Shown: positions 51,051 through 56,869 of the stretch, in pieces
Layout of the letters: each line of letters begins with the position of its first letter
Position numbering within the stretch: the first letter of the stretch is position 1
NCBI GenBank assembly: GCA_001940925.1
Contig: MSGZ01000038.1
Span: forward strand, 1 to 56,869
Length of the DNA stretch: 56,869 nt
Direction: 5' to 3'
Origin: Ruminococcus sp. Phil11
GTDB lineage: Bacteria > Bacillota > Clostridia > Oscillospirales > Ruminococcaceae
Program-made: the position numbers and the translations under genes
Notes under the pieces: generated by a model
The model's input: the letters and a program-made list of their open reading frames with translations, nothing else
What the model was told of the DNA's origin: nothing
Databases searched by the model: none

Positions 51051-51604
51051 AACAATCCCTCCTCATTGAGAAAGTGCTTCAGCTTCCGGCGCGTCTGCAT
51101 CAGTGATTTGCGGACGTATACGCCGGAGAGCCCGAATTTTGCTGCAATATCGCGCGGTGCCGTTTCATTGTGATACCGCTCGACGAAGATCGTCTGTGCA
51201 TCGTCGGAAAGTGTATCGAGGAACCGCTCGACGGCTGCGGTCAGCAGTCTGTGGCTGAGCGCGTCCTCAACGGAGCTCTGTGCGGGCACGGCCTCTGCGA
51301 TCTCATCCAGTGAGGCTGCCGCCTGACCGCCGCCGCGCTTCTGCGCCTGCACCCGCTCCGCCATGTTGATCGCCGTGCGCTGCGTGACCGTCACGATGAA
51401 CGCTTCCAGACTGCGCGGCTCGGCAGGGGGAATGCTCTGCCAGAGCTTGAGCAGAACATCGTTGACGCATTCCTCCGCGTCCTGATCGGAACGCAGGTGT
51501 CTGCGTGCGATATTCATGCAGGTCTTGCGATATTTTTCAGACAGTGCAGAGACGGCAGATTCGTCTCTTGCCTGAAACAGTGAAATAATCTGTTGATCTG
51601 TCAT
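51047..51604 (-). CDS. ECF RNA polymerase sigma factor (third pair)
   Basis: A 185-residue ECF sigma factor. Region 2 contains DQDAEECVNDVLLKLWQSIPPAEPRSLEAFIVTVTQRTAINMAE; region 4 contains YHNETAPRDIAAKFGLSGVYVRKSLMQTRRKLKHFL. It is coupled to the large membrane protein downstream. Upstream on the minus strand GGAAC (51679-51683) resembles an ECF -35 element, which would fit autoregulation, but no clear -10 accompanies it. Confidence 0.92.
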   Translation of the reverse strand: MTDQQIISLFQARDESAVSALSEKYRKTCMNIARRHLRSDQDAEECVNDVLLKLWQSIPPAEPRSLEAFIVTVTQRTAINMAERVQAQKRGGGQAAASLDEIAEAVPAQSSVEDALSHRLLTAAVERFLDTLSDDAQTIFVERYHNETAPRDIAAKFGLSGVYVRKSLMQTRRKLKHFLNEEGLL

Positions 51605-51794
51605 ATTGACACCGCCCTTCGGGAGACGCCGGATCCGCTGCGCCTCCTATCCATGAAGTCAGGAAACAGAGGAATTTTGTTCCGTGGATAACTGAAAAAA
51701 AGTGAAGAATGAAAAGTGAATAACGGCGGTATCGCCTGCGGCAATTGATTATAAATCGTGCCCGCAGGGCACAACGCATCTATTCACTATTCAC
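51605..51794. other. Intergenic region with short dispersed repeats
   Basis: It contains copies of the short repeat ATTCACTATTCACTA and related GTGAATAA sequences, also seen near 10818 and 53806-53850. Nothing else is recognised. Confidence 0.5.
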
Positions 51795-51832
51795 TATAAA
51801 ACAAATCCCTCGCCTTAAAAAGACGAGGGATT
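51795..51832 (-). terminator. Terminator after the tRNA-Thr gene
   Basis: AATCCCTCG and CGAGGGATT form a 9-bp stem. On the minus strand TTTGTTTTATA follows. Confidence 0.85.
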
Positions 51833-51835
51833 CAA

Positions 51836-51908
51836 AGCTGGTGATCGGACTCGAACCGATGACCTGCGCATTACGAATGCGCTGCTCTACCAACTGAGCC
51901 ACACCAGC
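51836..51908 (-). tRNA. tRNA-Thr (anticodon CGT)
   Basis: A complete 73-nt cloverleaf reads on the minus strand. The acceptor is GCTGGTG with CACCAGC, the D arm GCTC...GAGC, and the anticodon arm GCGCA-TTCGTAA-TGCGC with anticodon CGT. The T arm is ATCGG-TTCGAGT-CCGAT. The 3' CCA is not encoded. It is the second member of a transcript whose first member is the tRNA-like copy at 51925-52018. Confidence 0.96.
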
Positions 51909-51924
51909 ATATTAGCTTGATTTC

Positions 51925-52018
51925 GGTGCAGGGACTCGAACCGATGACCTGCGCATTACGAATGCGCCGCGTTTTCCGCAGGAAAACGCAGTCTACACAA
52001 CTGAGCCACACCAGCACC
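51925..52018 (-). pseudogene. tRNA-Thr-like copy with a hairpin insertion
   Basis: It shares with the neighbouring tRNA-Thr the start GCTGGTGTGGCTCAGTTG and the anticodon arm with anticodon CGT, up to TCGGTTCGAGTCC. Two parts differ. A perfect 9-bp hairpin, GCGTTTTCC-TGC-GGAAAACGC (51969-51989), sits where the D arm should close. The 3' end (CCTGCACC) no longer pairs with the T-stem 5' half. However, GGTGCTGG at the 5' end can pair with CCTGCACC (one mismatch), a shifted acceptor-like helix. I call it a pseudogene or RNA element; aminoacylation is doubtful. Confidence 0.7.
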
Positions 52019-52049
52019 TATTTTCGCGCTTCATTGAGAACGCTAGATT

Positions 52050-52078
52050 ATTATAGCACATTTCCCCAAAAAAGTCAA
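52050..52078 (-). promoter_or_regulatory. Promoter of the tRNA-Thr locus
   Basis: On the minus strand, TTGACT (52073-52078) and TATAAT (52050-52055) are 17 bp apart. It would transcribe the tRNA-like copy first, then tRNA-Thr. Confidence 0.82.
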
Positions 52079-52125
52079 GCTTTCCGGACGAAAAAAATTT
52101 CTTGCGTAAAAAAACGGAAAAAGAA

Positions 52126-52154
52126 TTGTATTTTTCAAAAAAGTGTGCTATACT
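52126..52154 (+). promoter_or_regulatory. Promoter of the signal-peptidase-like membrane protein gene
   Basis: TTGTAT (52126-52131) and TATACT (52149-52154) with a 17-bp spacer. The transcript would start only a few nt before an in-frame ATG at 52165. Confidence 0.7.
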
Positions 52155-52245
52155 ATAGTGGATAATGGGCTTAGAATTACCCCGCCGCCTTTTGAATAAA
52201 AACAGAAAGGAGTGCAGCCCGCTTTCCGGACTGCTGTATAAAATC

Positions 52246-53607
52246 ATGGCAAAGAACAGACGAAACAAGGGCATATCCTGTCTGGGTGTCCTGCTGATAT
52301 TCTGTATGCTGCTGATCGCAGCACTGACCGGCACGATCAATCTGCTGTTCCGCTCCGGCAAGGCACCCCAGTTCTTAGGCCGCTGCTACTGCTATTATAC
52401 CGCCGACGATATGGGCGATATCGTACCGGCAGGCTCGCTGGTCATTGCGGAGCAGACCAAACAGATCAATACGCAGGATATCGTCCTTTACCGCGACAAG
52501 CAGAACGCACCCCGCATCGCGGTCGCAAGCCTGATCGTCGATTCCAGCTCCACCGAGGAGGAGCAGACCGCAAAAACCTACTATCTTACCACGCTGACCA
52601 ATACGACCGCTGTCGAAGCAAGCGAGGTTGCAATCATCGGCATCTGCCGGAACAGAAGCACCGGGCTCGGCTGGCTGATCGGCAAGCTGACCAGCACCTA
52701 CGGTCAGGTCGTCGGACTGGTGCTCCCCTGCGTGATCCTGTTCCTGTATCTGCTCGCGGCGATCTTCCGCAACAGAGATACCGAGCCGGATTTCGATGAC
52801 GAGGACACCGATCTCGCGTTTGTCAAGTCGATCCAGCAGAAGCAGGCGAAGATCGCGGAGCGCGACGCCGAGCGTCTTGCAAAGGAGCGCAAAAAGACCC
52901 AGACCTTTGACGATGCCTTCTATGAGGATCCGAACGCGAAGCCTTCCCCGCGTGAACGCATGAGCGACGAGGAGATCGCGAGACTGGAGGAGGAGGAAGC
53001 CGCCCGCCGTGCAGAGCGCATCGCGGCTGTCCGCACGCACATGGAGCAGCGGCGTCAGACCGAAACGCCGGACGGCGTCCCGCTTTATACCACTGAAATC
53101 ATCACGAAAACGCATACACTTTCGATTCCAAAGACCGGCGATCAGCCGCTGACGACCGCACAGCAGCCGCTCAAGCCGACGCCGACCGAGGATATCCCGC
53201 GCCTGACCGCGACCGGTCACATCCGCATTCCGTCCGCAGAGCAGATCGCGGCGGAGAAGAAGCAGCAGGAAGCGCAGGAGGATCGTCTCCGCCATGCCGC
53301 AGAGCTTGCAAGAGCTGCACAGGATGCCGCATTCGGCGATTTCCCGGCAGCAGGCAGCAAAAAGGAAGAGCCTATCCGCAAAGCCGAAACCGTTGAGGAG
53401 ATTCTGAACGGCGGACGTCCGGCAAAGGAGGAGGCTCCTGCCCCGATCATCAAGCCTGCCGCTCCGGCAGAGAAACCGGCAGAAGCAGCTCCGGCCGCAA
53501 AGCCCGTGAAAAAGACCGTCAAGAAGGTCGTGAAAAAGCCGCAGATCAAGTCCTCAGACTTCAGCGACCTCATGGCATTTTTAGACAGCGAGCAGAAGAA
53601 ATTATAA
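52246..53607 (+). CDS. Membrane protein with degenerate signal-peptidase-I-like segment and Lys/Glu-rich tail
   Basis: A 453-residue protein if started at ATG 52246. Helices near residues 13-35 and 153-172 flank an outer loop (YYTADDMGDIVPAGSLVIAEQT...INTQDIVLYRD) with the strand order of S26 signal peptidases; the catalytic Ser-Met and Lys are not evident. A ~270-residue cytoplasmic tail follows: charged coiled coil, then Pro/Ala/Lys repeats (APAEKPAEAAPAAKPVKK). The start is uncertain. ATG 52165 would be nearly leaderless, and an AAAGGAG at 52205-52211 has no start codon at the right distance. Function unknown. Confidence 0.7.
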   Translation: MAKNRRNKGISCLGVLLIFCMLLIAALTGTINLLFRSGKAPQFLGRCYCYYTADDMGDIVPAGSLVIAEQTKQINTQDIVLYRDKQNAPRIAVASLIVDSSSTEEEQTAKTYYLTTLTNTTAVEASEVAIIGICRNRSTGLGWLIGKLTSTYGQVVGLVLPCVILFLYLLAAIFRNRDTEPDFDDEDTDLAFVKSIQQKQAKIAERDAERLAKERKKTQTFDDAFYEDPNAKPSPRERMSDEEIARLEEEEAARRAERIAAVRTHMEQRRQTETPDGVPLYTTEIITKTHTLSIPKTGDQPLTTAQQPLKPTPTEDIPRLTATGHIRIPSAEQIAAEKKQQEAQEDRLRHAAELARAAQDAAFGDFPAAGSKKEEPIRKAETVEEILNGGRPAKEEAPAPIIKPAAPAEKPAEAAPAAKPVKKTVKKVVKKPQIKSSDFSDLMAFLDSEQKKL

Positions 53608-53670
53608 GCGGGGAGCCCCCGCTGGCATTTCCCTCCGGAGGGCGGCAGCGGAGCACCCCCAATCAGCAAC
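53608..53670 (+). repeat. GC-rich intergenic repeat abutting a stop codon (second copy)
   Basis: GCGGGGAGCCCCCGCTGGCA begins directly after TAA 53605-53607 and continues CTTTCC-like into CTCCGGAGGGCGGCAGCGGAGC. It aligns with 45053-45110. A further ~60-bp insert (with CACGCCGC and GCGGCTTCTGATAGGT) separates it from the terminator; the inverted copy near 53890-53935 has a matching segment. Confidence 0.72.
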
Positions 53671-53748
53671 GCACACGCCGCGTGGCGGCTTCTGATAGGT
53701 TACTGCTCCCAATGCTGAAGCCCGCCGGAAGAACAACGAGAAAATAAA

Positions 53749-53786
53749 AAGGACGCTGATGTGTGATAATCGGCGCCCTTTTTGTT
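53749..53786 (+). terminator. Terminator, copy 3 of the recurring module
   Basis: GGACGCTGAT pairs with ATCGGCGCCC (including wobble pairs), followed by TTTTTGTTTTTT. The upstream CGCCGGAAGAACAACGAGAA matches the sequence before copies 1 and 2. Confidence 0.82.
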
Positions 53787-53875
53787 TTTTCTGTATCTCG
53801 GGCGACGCATTATTCACTATTCATTCTTCGTCATTCACTATTCACTAAAAAGAGCCCCGGTATGCTTGCGGTGGG

Positions 53876-54033
53876 CTTTAGTGCGGGGAGAAGATACCTT
53901 TCAGAAGCCGCTTTAGCGGCGTGCATTGCGAATGTTGGGAGTGCTTCGCTCACCGTCCCCGGAGGAAAATGCCAGCGCGGGCTCCGCGCTCACCGCCCCC
54001 GGAGGGAAATGCCAGCGCGGGTTCCGCGCCCGC
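53876..54033 (-). repeat. Inverted, partly tandem copies of the GC-rich repeat
   Basis: On the minus strand the unit GAGCCCGCGCTGGCATTTTC...CTCCGGGG occurs twice in tandem (about 53960-53995 and 53998-54033), followed by CGGTGAGCGAAGCACTCCC as in the copy at 45053. Short ATTCACTATTCACTA repeats lie just before (53806-53850). There is no gene between 53608 and 54101. Confidence 0.7.
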
Positions 54034-54062
54034 TTGATTTTTTGGGGGAAATGTGGTATAAT
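54034..54062 (+). promoter_or_regulatory. Promoter of the methionyl-tRNA synthetase-like gene
   Basis: TTGATT (54034-54039) and TATAAT (54057-54062) with a 17-bp spacer, directly downstream of the inverted repeats. Confidence 0.75.
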
Positions 54063-54101
54063 ATATTGGAATATAGTTTTTTGTCAGAAAGGACAACAAT
54101 T

Positions 54102-56126
54102 ATGTCAAAGAATCAGGATAACGGCAGCAAAAAGCCGTTTGAGATCCCGCGTCCGGTATTCCCGAAGCGCGCAGTCGTCACAGGCGGAATGCCTTACGGA
54201 AACAAGGAGCTGCATTTCGGCCATGTCGGCGGAATGCTCGTGTTCGCGGATACCTATGCCCGCTTTCTGCGCGACCGCATCGGCAAGGAGAATGTGATCT
54301 TCGTCAGCGGTACGGACTGCTACGGCTCCCCGATCGCGGAGGGCTGGCGCAAAAAGGTCGCAGACGGCGAATTTTCCGGTACGCTGGAAGAATTTGTGCA
54401 GCGCAATCACGACAAGCAGAAAGCCACGCTTGCAGCCTATGCGATCTCGCCCAATCTGTTCGGTGCCTCGGGGCTCGGCAGAACGAAGGAGATCCACGCG
54501 AAATATACGCTGAAATTCCTGCAGTCGCTTTACGATAAGGGACAGCTTGACCAGATCACGACCATGCAGTTCTTTGACGAAAAGGCAGGCGTATTCCTGA
54601 ACGGCCGTCAGGTCGTCGGAAAATGTCCGGTCGAGGGCTGCACCTCGGAAAAGGGCTATGCGGACGAATGCGACTTAGGGCATCAGTATATGCCGGAAAA
54701 CCTGCTGAACCCGGTCTCCACGCTGACCGGCGAGACCCCGACCATGAAGCCGGTCACAAACTGGTATTTCAGGCTGCGCGACTACGAAAAGCTGCTGCAG
54801 GACTGGGTCGGACAGATGCAGAAGGATAAGTCGATCCGTCCTGTTGTGTGGAAAACGATCGGGGAATTCTTAAAGCCCCCTGTCATTTATATCAAGCGGG
54901 AATTTGAGGAAAAGTATCTGACGCTCAGAGATCAGATGCCGGAGCACAACTATCTTGAGGAGCCGAAAAAACCTTCGTTCACGATCGAGTTTGCAAAGCT
55001 GACCGACTGCGACGAGGCCTGCCGCATCCTGACGGCAAACGGCATCCGCTACCGTACCGGCAAAACACTTGTTCCGTTCCGCCTGACCGGAAATATCGAA
55101 TGGGGTGTGCCCGCTCCGGTTCTGGAGGGCGCAGAGGGTCTGACCGTGTGGGTCTGGCCGGAATCGCTCTGGGCGCCGATCTCGTTCACGCAGGCTTATC
55201 TGGAATCGCAGGGCAAGGACCCCGAAACCTACAAGGATTACTGGTGCAGCAAGGACGCGACAGTCTACCAGTTCATCGGTCAGGATAATATCTATTTCTA
55301 CGGCATCGCCGAGCCGGCCATGTGGATGGCACAGCAGTCTGCCGCAGAAAAGACCGCTGATCCTGCCGAGGGTGAACTGCAGATGCCGGTCATCGTTGCA
55401 AATCACCACATTCTGTTCTTAGATAAGAAGGCATCCAGCTCCGGTGCAGTCAAGCCGCCCATGGCGGACGATCTGCTCAATTACTATACCCCGGAACAAC
55501 TGCGTATGCACTGGCTCGGCTTAGGCCTCGGACAGCGTTCCGTCAGCTTTATGCCGAAGCCCTATAACCCGGATGCCGACCCGAATGAGCAGGATCCGGT
55601 CATCAAGGACGGCCTGCTGCTCTCAAATGTCTATAACCGCATCATCCGGACTGCGTTCTATACCGCGCAGAAGGTGACGGACGGCATTCTGCCGAATGTC
55701 CCGCCGGAGGAAAAATTCCTTGCAGAAGCGAAAAAGGCTGTACTTGAATACGAGCGGCACATGTCGAAATTCGCATTCCACCAGTGCACCTATGTGCTCG
55801 ACGGCTATATCCGCAATGCCAGCAAGTATATGGCAAAGGCATTGAAGCCCGACGAGCAGAGCCGCGAGGAAACGCTGCAGGTGCTCAGCAATCTGTTTTA
55901 TATGATCCGCATTGCGGGTGTCCTGCTGCACCCGATGGCGCCGATCGGCACCGAAAAGCTGCGGGAATATCTGCAGGTTGACGAGCGCATCTGGTCTTGG
56001 GACACGATCCTTGAGCCGGTCAGCTATTTCACGGGTGCTGACCACAAGCTGAAATTCCTGCCGCCGCGCACGGACTTCTTTACGCGGCATGAATCGCAGT
56101 TTGCATCCGCAGACGAAGAAGAATAA
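54102..56126 (+). CDS. Methionyl-tRNA synthetase-like class I tRNA ligase
   Basis: A 674-residue class I synthetase of the MetRS type. VVTGGMPYGNKELHFGHVGG has the HIGH motif as HFGH; a zinc-knuckle insert CPVEGCTSEKGYADECDLGH follows; IEWGVPAP, WPESLWAPI and FIGQDNIYFYGI match the MetRS core, and the anticodon-binding helices form the C terminus. The KMSKS loop is replaced by KKASSSG (in FLDKKASSSGAVKPP). This alters a site that stabilises the transition state, so it may be a divergent MetRS or a paralogue with changed activity. AGAAAGGA precedes ATG 54102. A C-terminal dimerisation domain is absent. Confidence 0.88.
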   Translation: MSKNQDNGSKKPFEIPRPVFPKRAVVTGGMPYGNKELHFGHVGGMLVFADTYARFLRDRIGKENVIFVSGTDCYGSPIAEGWRKKVADGEFSGTLEEFVQRNHDKQKATLAAYAISPNLFGASGLGRTKEIHAKYTLKFLQSLYDKGQLDQITTMQFFDEKAGVFLNGRQVVGKCPVEGCTSEKGYADECDLGHQYMPENLLNPVSTLTGETPTMKPVTNWYFRLRDYEKLLQDWVGQMQKDKSIRPVVWKTIGEFLKPPVIYIKREFEEKYLTLRDQMPEHNYLEEPKKPSFTIEFAKLTDCDEACRILTANGIRYRTGKTLVPFRLTGNIEWGVPAPVLEGAEGLTVWVWPESLWAPISFTQAYLESQGKDPETYKDYWCSKDATVYQFIGQDNIYFYGIAEPAMWMAQQSAAEKTADPAEGELQMPVIVANHHILFLDKKASSSGAVKPPMADDLLNYYTPEQLRMHWLGLGLGQRSVSFMPKPYNPDADPNEQDPVIKDGLLLSNVYNRIIRTAFYTAQKVTDGILPNVPPEEKFLAEAKKAVLEYERHMSKFAFHQCTYVLDGYIRNASKYMAKALKPDEQSREETLQVLSNLFYMIRIAGVLLHPMAPIGTEKLREYLQVDERIWSWDTILEPVSYFTGADHKLKFLPPRTDFFTRHESQFASADEEE

Positions 56127-56153
56127 AAAAATCTCCCCGCCTCAGCGGGGAGA
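56125..56153 (-). terminator. Terminator of the second XRE gene
   Basis: TCTCCCCGC and GCGGGGAGA form a perfect 9-bp stem with a 4-nt loop. On the minus strand seven Ts follow. It overlaps the end of the synthetase gene, which may use it weakly from the other side. Confidence 0.88.
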
Positions 56154-56161
56154 GGAAATGC

Positions 56162-56611
56162 TCAGAGCATCATATCAATATAGCCTGTATCTTCCTGTTC
56201 ATGCACGACCTGCTGTGCGGGTCCGGATGTTCTGAACATGGAAAAGGCGAGGGACGTCAGCAGAATCAGAACAACAGGGATCACCACAAAGATGATGATG
56301 AGCCATTTGATGATCTTGCGGGTGCGGTTATTTTTGATGACAAGCTGCTCATTGATCTTCATCAGCTGTTCCGCGATCTCGTTGCGCTGATCGGGCGCGT
56401 CAGCTTCCGGTTCGGCAAGCTCCGCACCGAGCAGACGGCTGACCGGCACCTCAAAGACCTCGGCGATCTGCACGAGCATTTCGGCATCCGGCACGGAGAC
56501 GCCCTTTTCCCATTTGGAAACGGTCTGGCGTACAACGTGTACCTTCGAGGCAAGTTCTTCCTGCGAGAATCCTTTTTCCTTCCGCAGCGTTTTCAGATTT
56601 TCATTCAGCAT
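56162..56611 (-). CDS. XRE-family regulator with membrane helix (second paralogue)
   Basis: A 149-residue protein. The helix-turn-helix (residues 4-60) is NLKTLRKEKGFSQEELASKVHVVRQTVSKWEKGVSVPDAEML. A charged linker is followed by one membrane helix (residues ~104-128, IIKWLIIIFVVIPVVLILLTSLAF) and a short outer tail. It shares domain layout and an upstream palindrome with the regulator at 45188. An AAAGGAG site lies before ATG 56611. Confidence 0.88.
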   Translation of the reverse strand: MLNENLKTLRKEKGFSQEELASKVHVVRQTVSKWEKGVSVPDAEMLVQIAEVFEVPVSRLLGAELAEPEADAPDQRNEIAEQLMKINEQLVIKNNRTRKIIKWLIIIFVVIPVVLILLTSLAFSMFRTSGPAQQVVHEQEDTGYIDMML

Positions 56612-56662
56612 AATAAACAGCTCCTTTCAGTATCGGCAGGCCGTTTGCCTGTCCCTGATGCG

Positions 56663-56691
56663 AGTATAGCACAAAACAGACCGTTGCGCAA
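56663..56691 (-). promoter_or_regulatory. Promoter of the second XRE gene
   Basis: On the minus strand, TTGCGC (56686-56691) and TATACT (56663-56668) are 17 bp apart. Confidence 0.7.
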
Positions 56692-56710
56692 GCAATGCAA
56701 AGTTACATGT

Positions 56711-56722
56711 ACGTAAATACGT
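56711..56722. promoter_or_regulatory. Shared palindrome ACGTAAATACGT upstream of the second XRE gene
   Basis: The same ACGTA-N2-TACGT palindrome as at 45786-45797, here about 20 bp upstream of the -35 box, where an activator or upstream repressor could bind. Confidence 0.5.
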
Positions 56723-56810
56723 GATTTTCGTGATATGTGCGCCGAAAATTAACATGGGAGCAACGAACGGAATCGGAGCCTCCGCAGGCGATTCAACACG
56801 CTGTCCCCTA

Positions 56811-56840
56811 AAAGAAAAGCACCCCGAACCGGAGTGCTTG
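56811..56840 (-). terminator. Terminator near the right edge
   Basis: On the minus strand, AAGCACTCCGG-TT-CGGGGTGCTT forms a hairpin followed by TTCTTTT. It would end a transcript entering from beyond the right edge. Confidence 0.75.
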
Positions 56841-56842
56841 GT

Positions 56843-56869
56843 TGGTACGCCTGATGCGATTCGAGCGGA
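56843..56869 (-). tRNA. Possible 3' end of a tRNA cut by the window edge
   Basis: The last 27 bases on the minus strand end in ACCA and could hold the T loop (CTCGAATC), T-stem 3' half and acceptor 3' strand at the correct distances, with a terminator directly after. The first loop base is C instead of T and one stem pair mismatches, so this is tentative. Confidence 0.3.

Noticed and set aside
47412..51173. A 1,253-codon plus-strand frame across the vWA lipoprotein and anti-sigma region
   Set aside because: It lies antisense to two clear minus-strand genes and includes the terminator and promoter between them.
51680..51690. DnaA-box-like sequence TTATCCACG on the minus strand
   Set aside because: It is isolated and has one mismatch; an origin needs a cluster of boxes with an AT-rich unwinding element, which is absent.

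Overview
The window looks like chromosomal DNA from an anaerobic Firmicute of class Clostridia, most likely a Ruminococcus-like member of the Oscillospiraceae. This is inferred from the moderately high GC content with very AT-rich sigma-A promoters, a type I dockerin on a secreted protein, a cellobiose phosphorylase (GH94), a GH42 beta-galactosidase, and the Firmicutes-type rpmH-rnpA-yidD-yidC-jag-mnmE-mnmG-rsmG cluster. No species can be named from the sequence alone.

Layout. 1-7105 (minus): a giant secreted adhesin with 13 SpaA/Cna-B repeats and a Thr-rich stalk running off the left edge, behind a ~320-nt structured leader. 7486-13709 (plus): GH42 beta-galactosidase, a small lipoprotein, a GH25 muramidase, rsmD, a membrane protein, coaD, a coiled-coil protein and a VanZ-like protein. 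13744-16895: two divergent ECF sigma/anti-sigma pairs with promoters 9 bp apart. 17093-20443 (plus): cellobiose phosphorylase and a membrane-anchored protein. 20646-23331 (minus): an unusual operon of zinc-ribbon stalk protein, LRAT-fold protein and YgjP-like metallopeptidase. 23405-25932 (minus): an LCP ligase and a WYL regulator. 26000-33481 (minus): the origin-type cluster rpmH to rsmG, with four parS-like palindromes but no dnaA, parA or parB. 33649-38349: a PhoPR-like two-component system divergent from a PAS-GGDEF-EAL protein, with PhoP-box-like repeats between them. 38368-40182 (plus): NERD protein and phosphofructokinase. 40475-45052 (plus): two secreted or surface proteins (one with a dockerin) and serS. 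45188-47384: an XRE regulator and a stand-alone large serine recombinase. 47490-51604 (minus): a vWA lipoprotein and a third ECF sigma/anti-sigma pair. 51836-52018 (minus): tRNA-Thr(CGT) preceded by a tRNA-like copy carrying a hairpin insertion. 52246-56611: a membrane protein with a signal-peptidase-like segment, a divergent methionyl-tRNA synthetase and a second XRE regulator. The right edge may hold the 3' end of another tRNA.

Themes. The window is mostly housekeeping genes mixed with cell-surface and regulatory genes: adhesin, LCP ligase, GH25, VanZ, vWA lipoprotein, three ECF systems and PhoPR. Carbohydrate genes (GH42, GH94, pfk, dockerin protein) fit a plant-glycan or cellodextrin lifestyle. 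Intergenic regions carry recurring elements: a GC-rich repeat directly abutting two stop codons, a homologous terminator module behind three unrelated genes, and a shared palindrome upstream of two paralogous XRE regulators. The strongest candidates for something undescribed are the zinc-ribbon/LRAT/metallopeptidase operon, the hairpin-bearing tRNA-Thr-like copy, the adhesin leader with its upstream mini-ORF, and the recurring 3'-UTR module. All protein assignments come from reading motifs; no database search was run.
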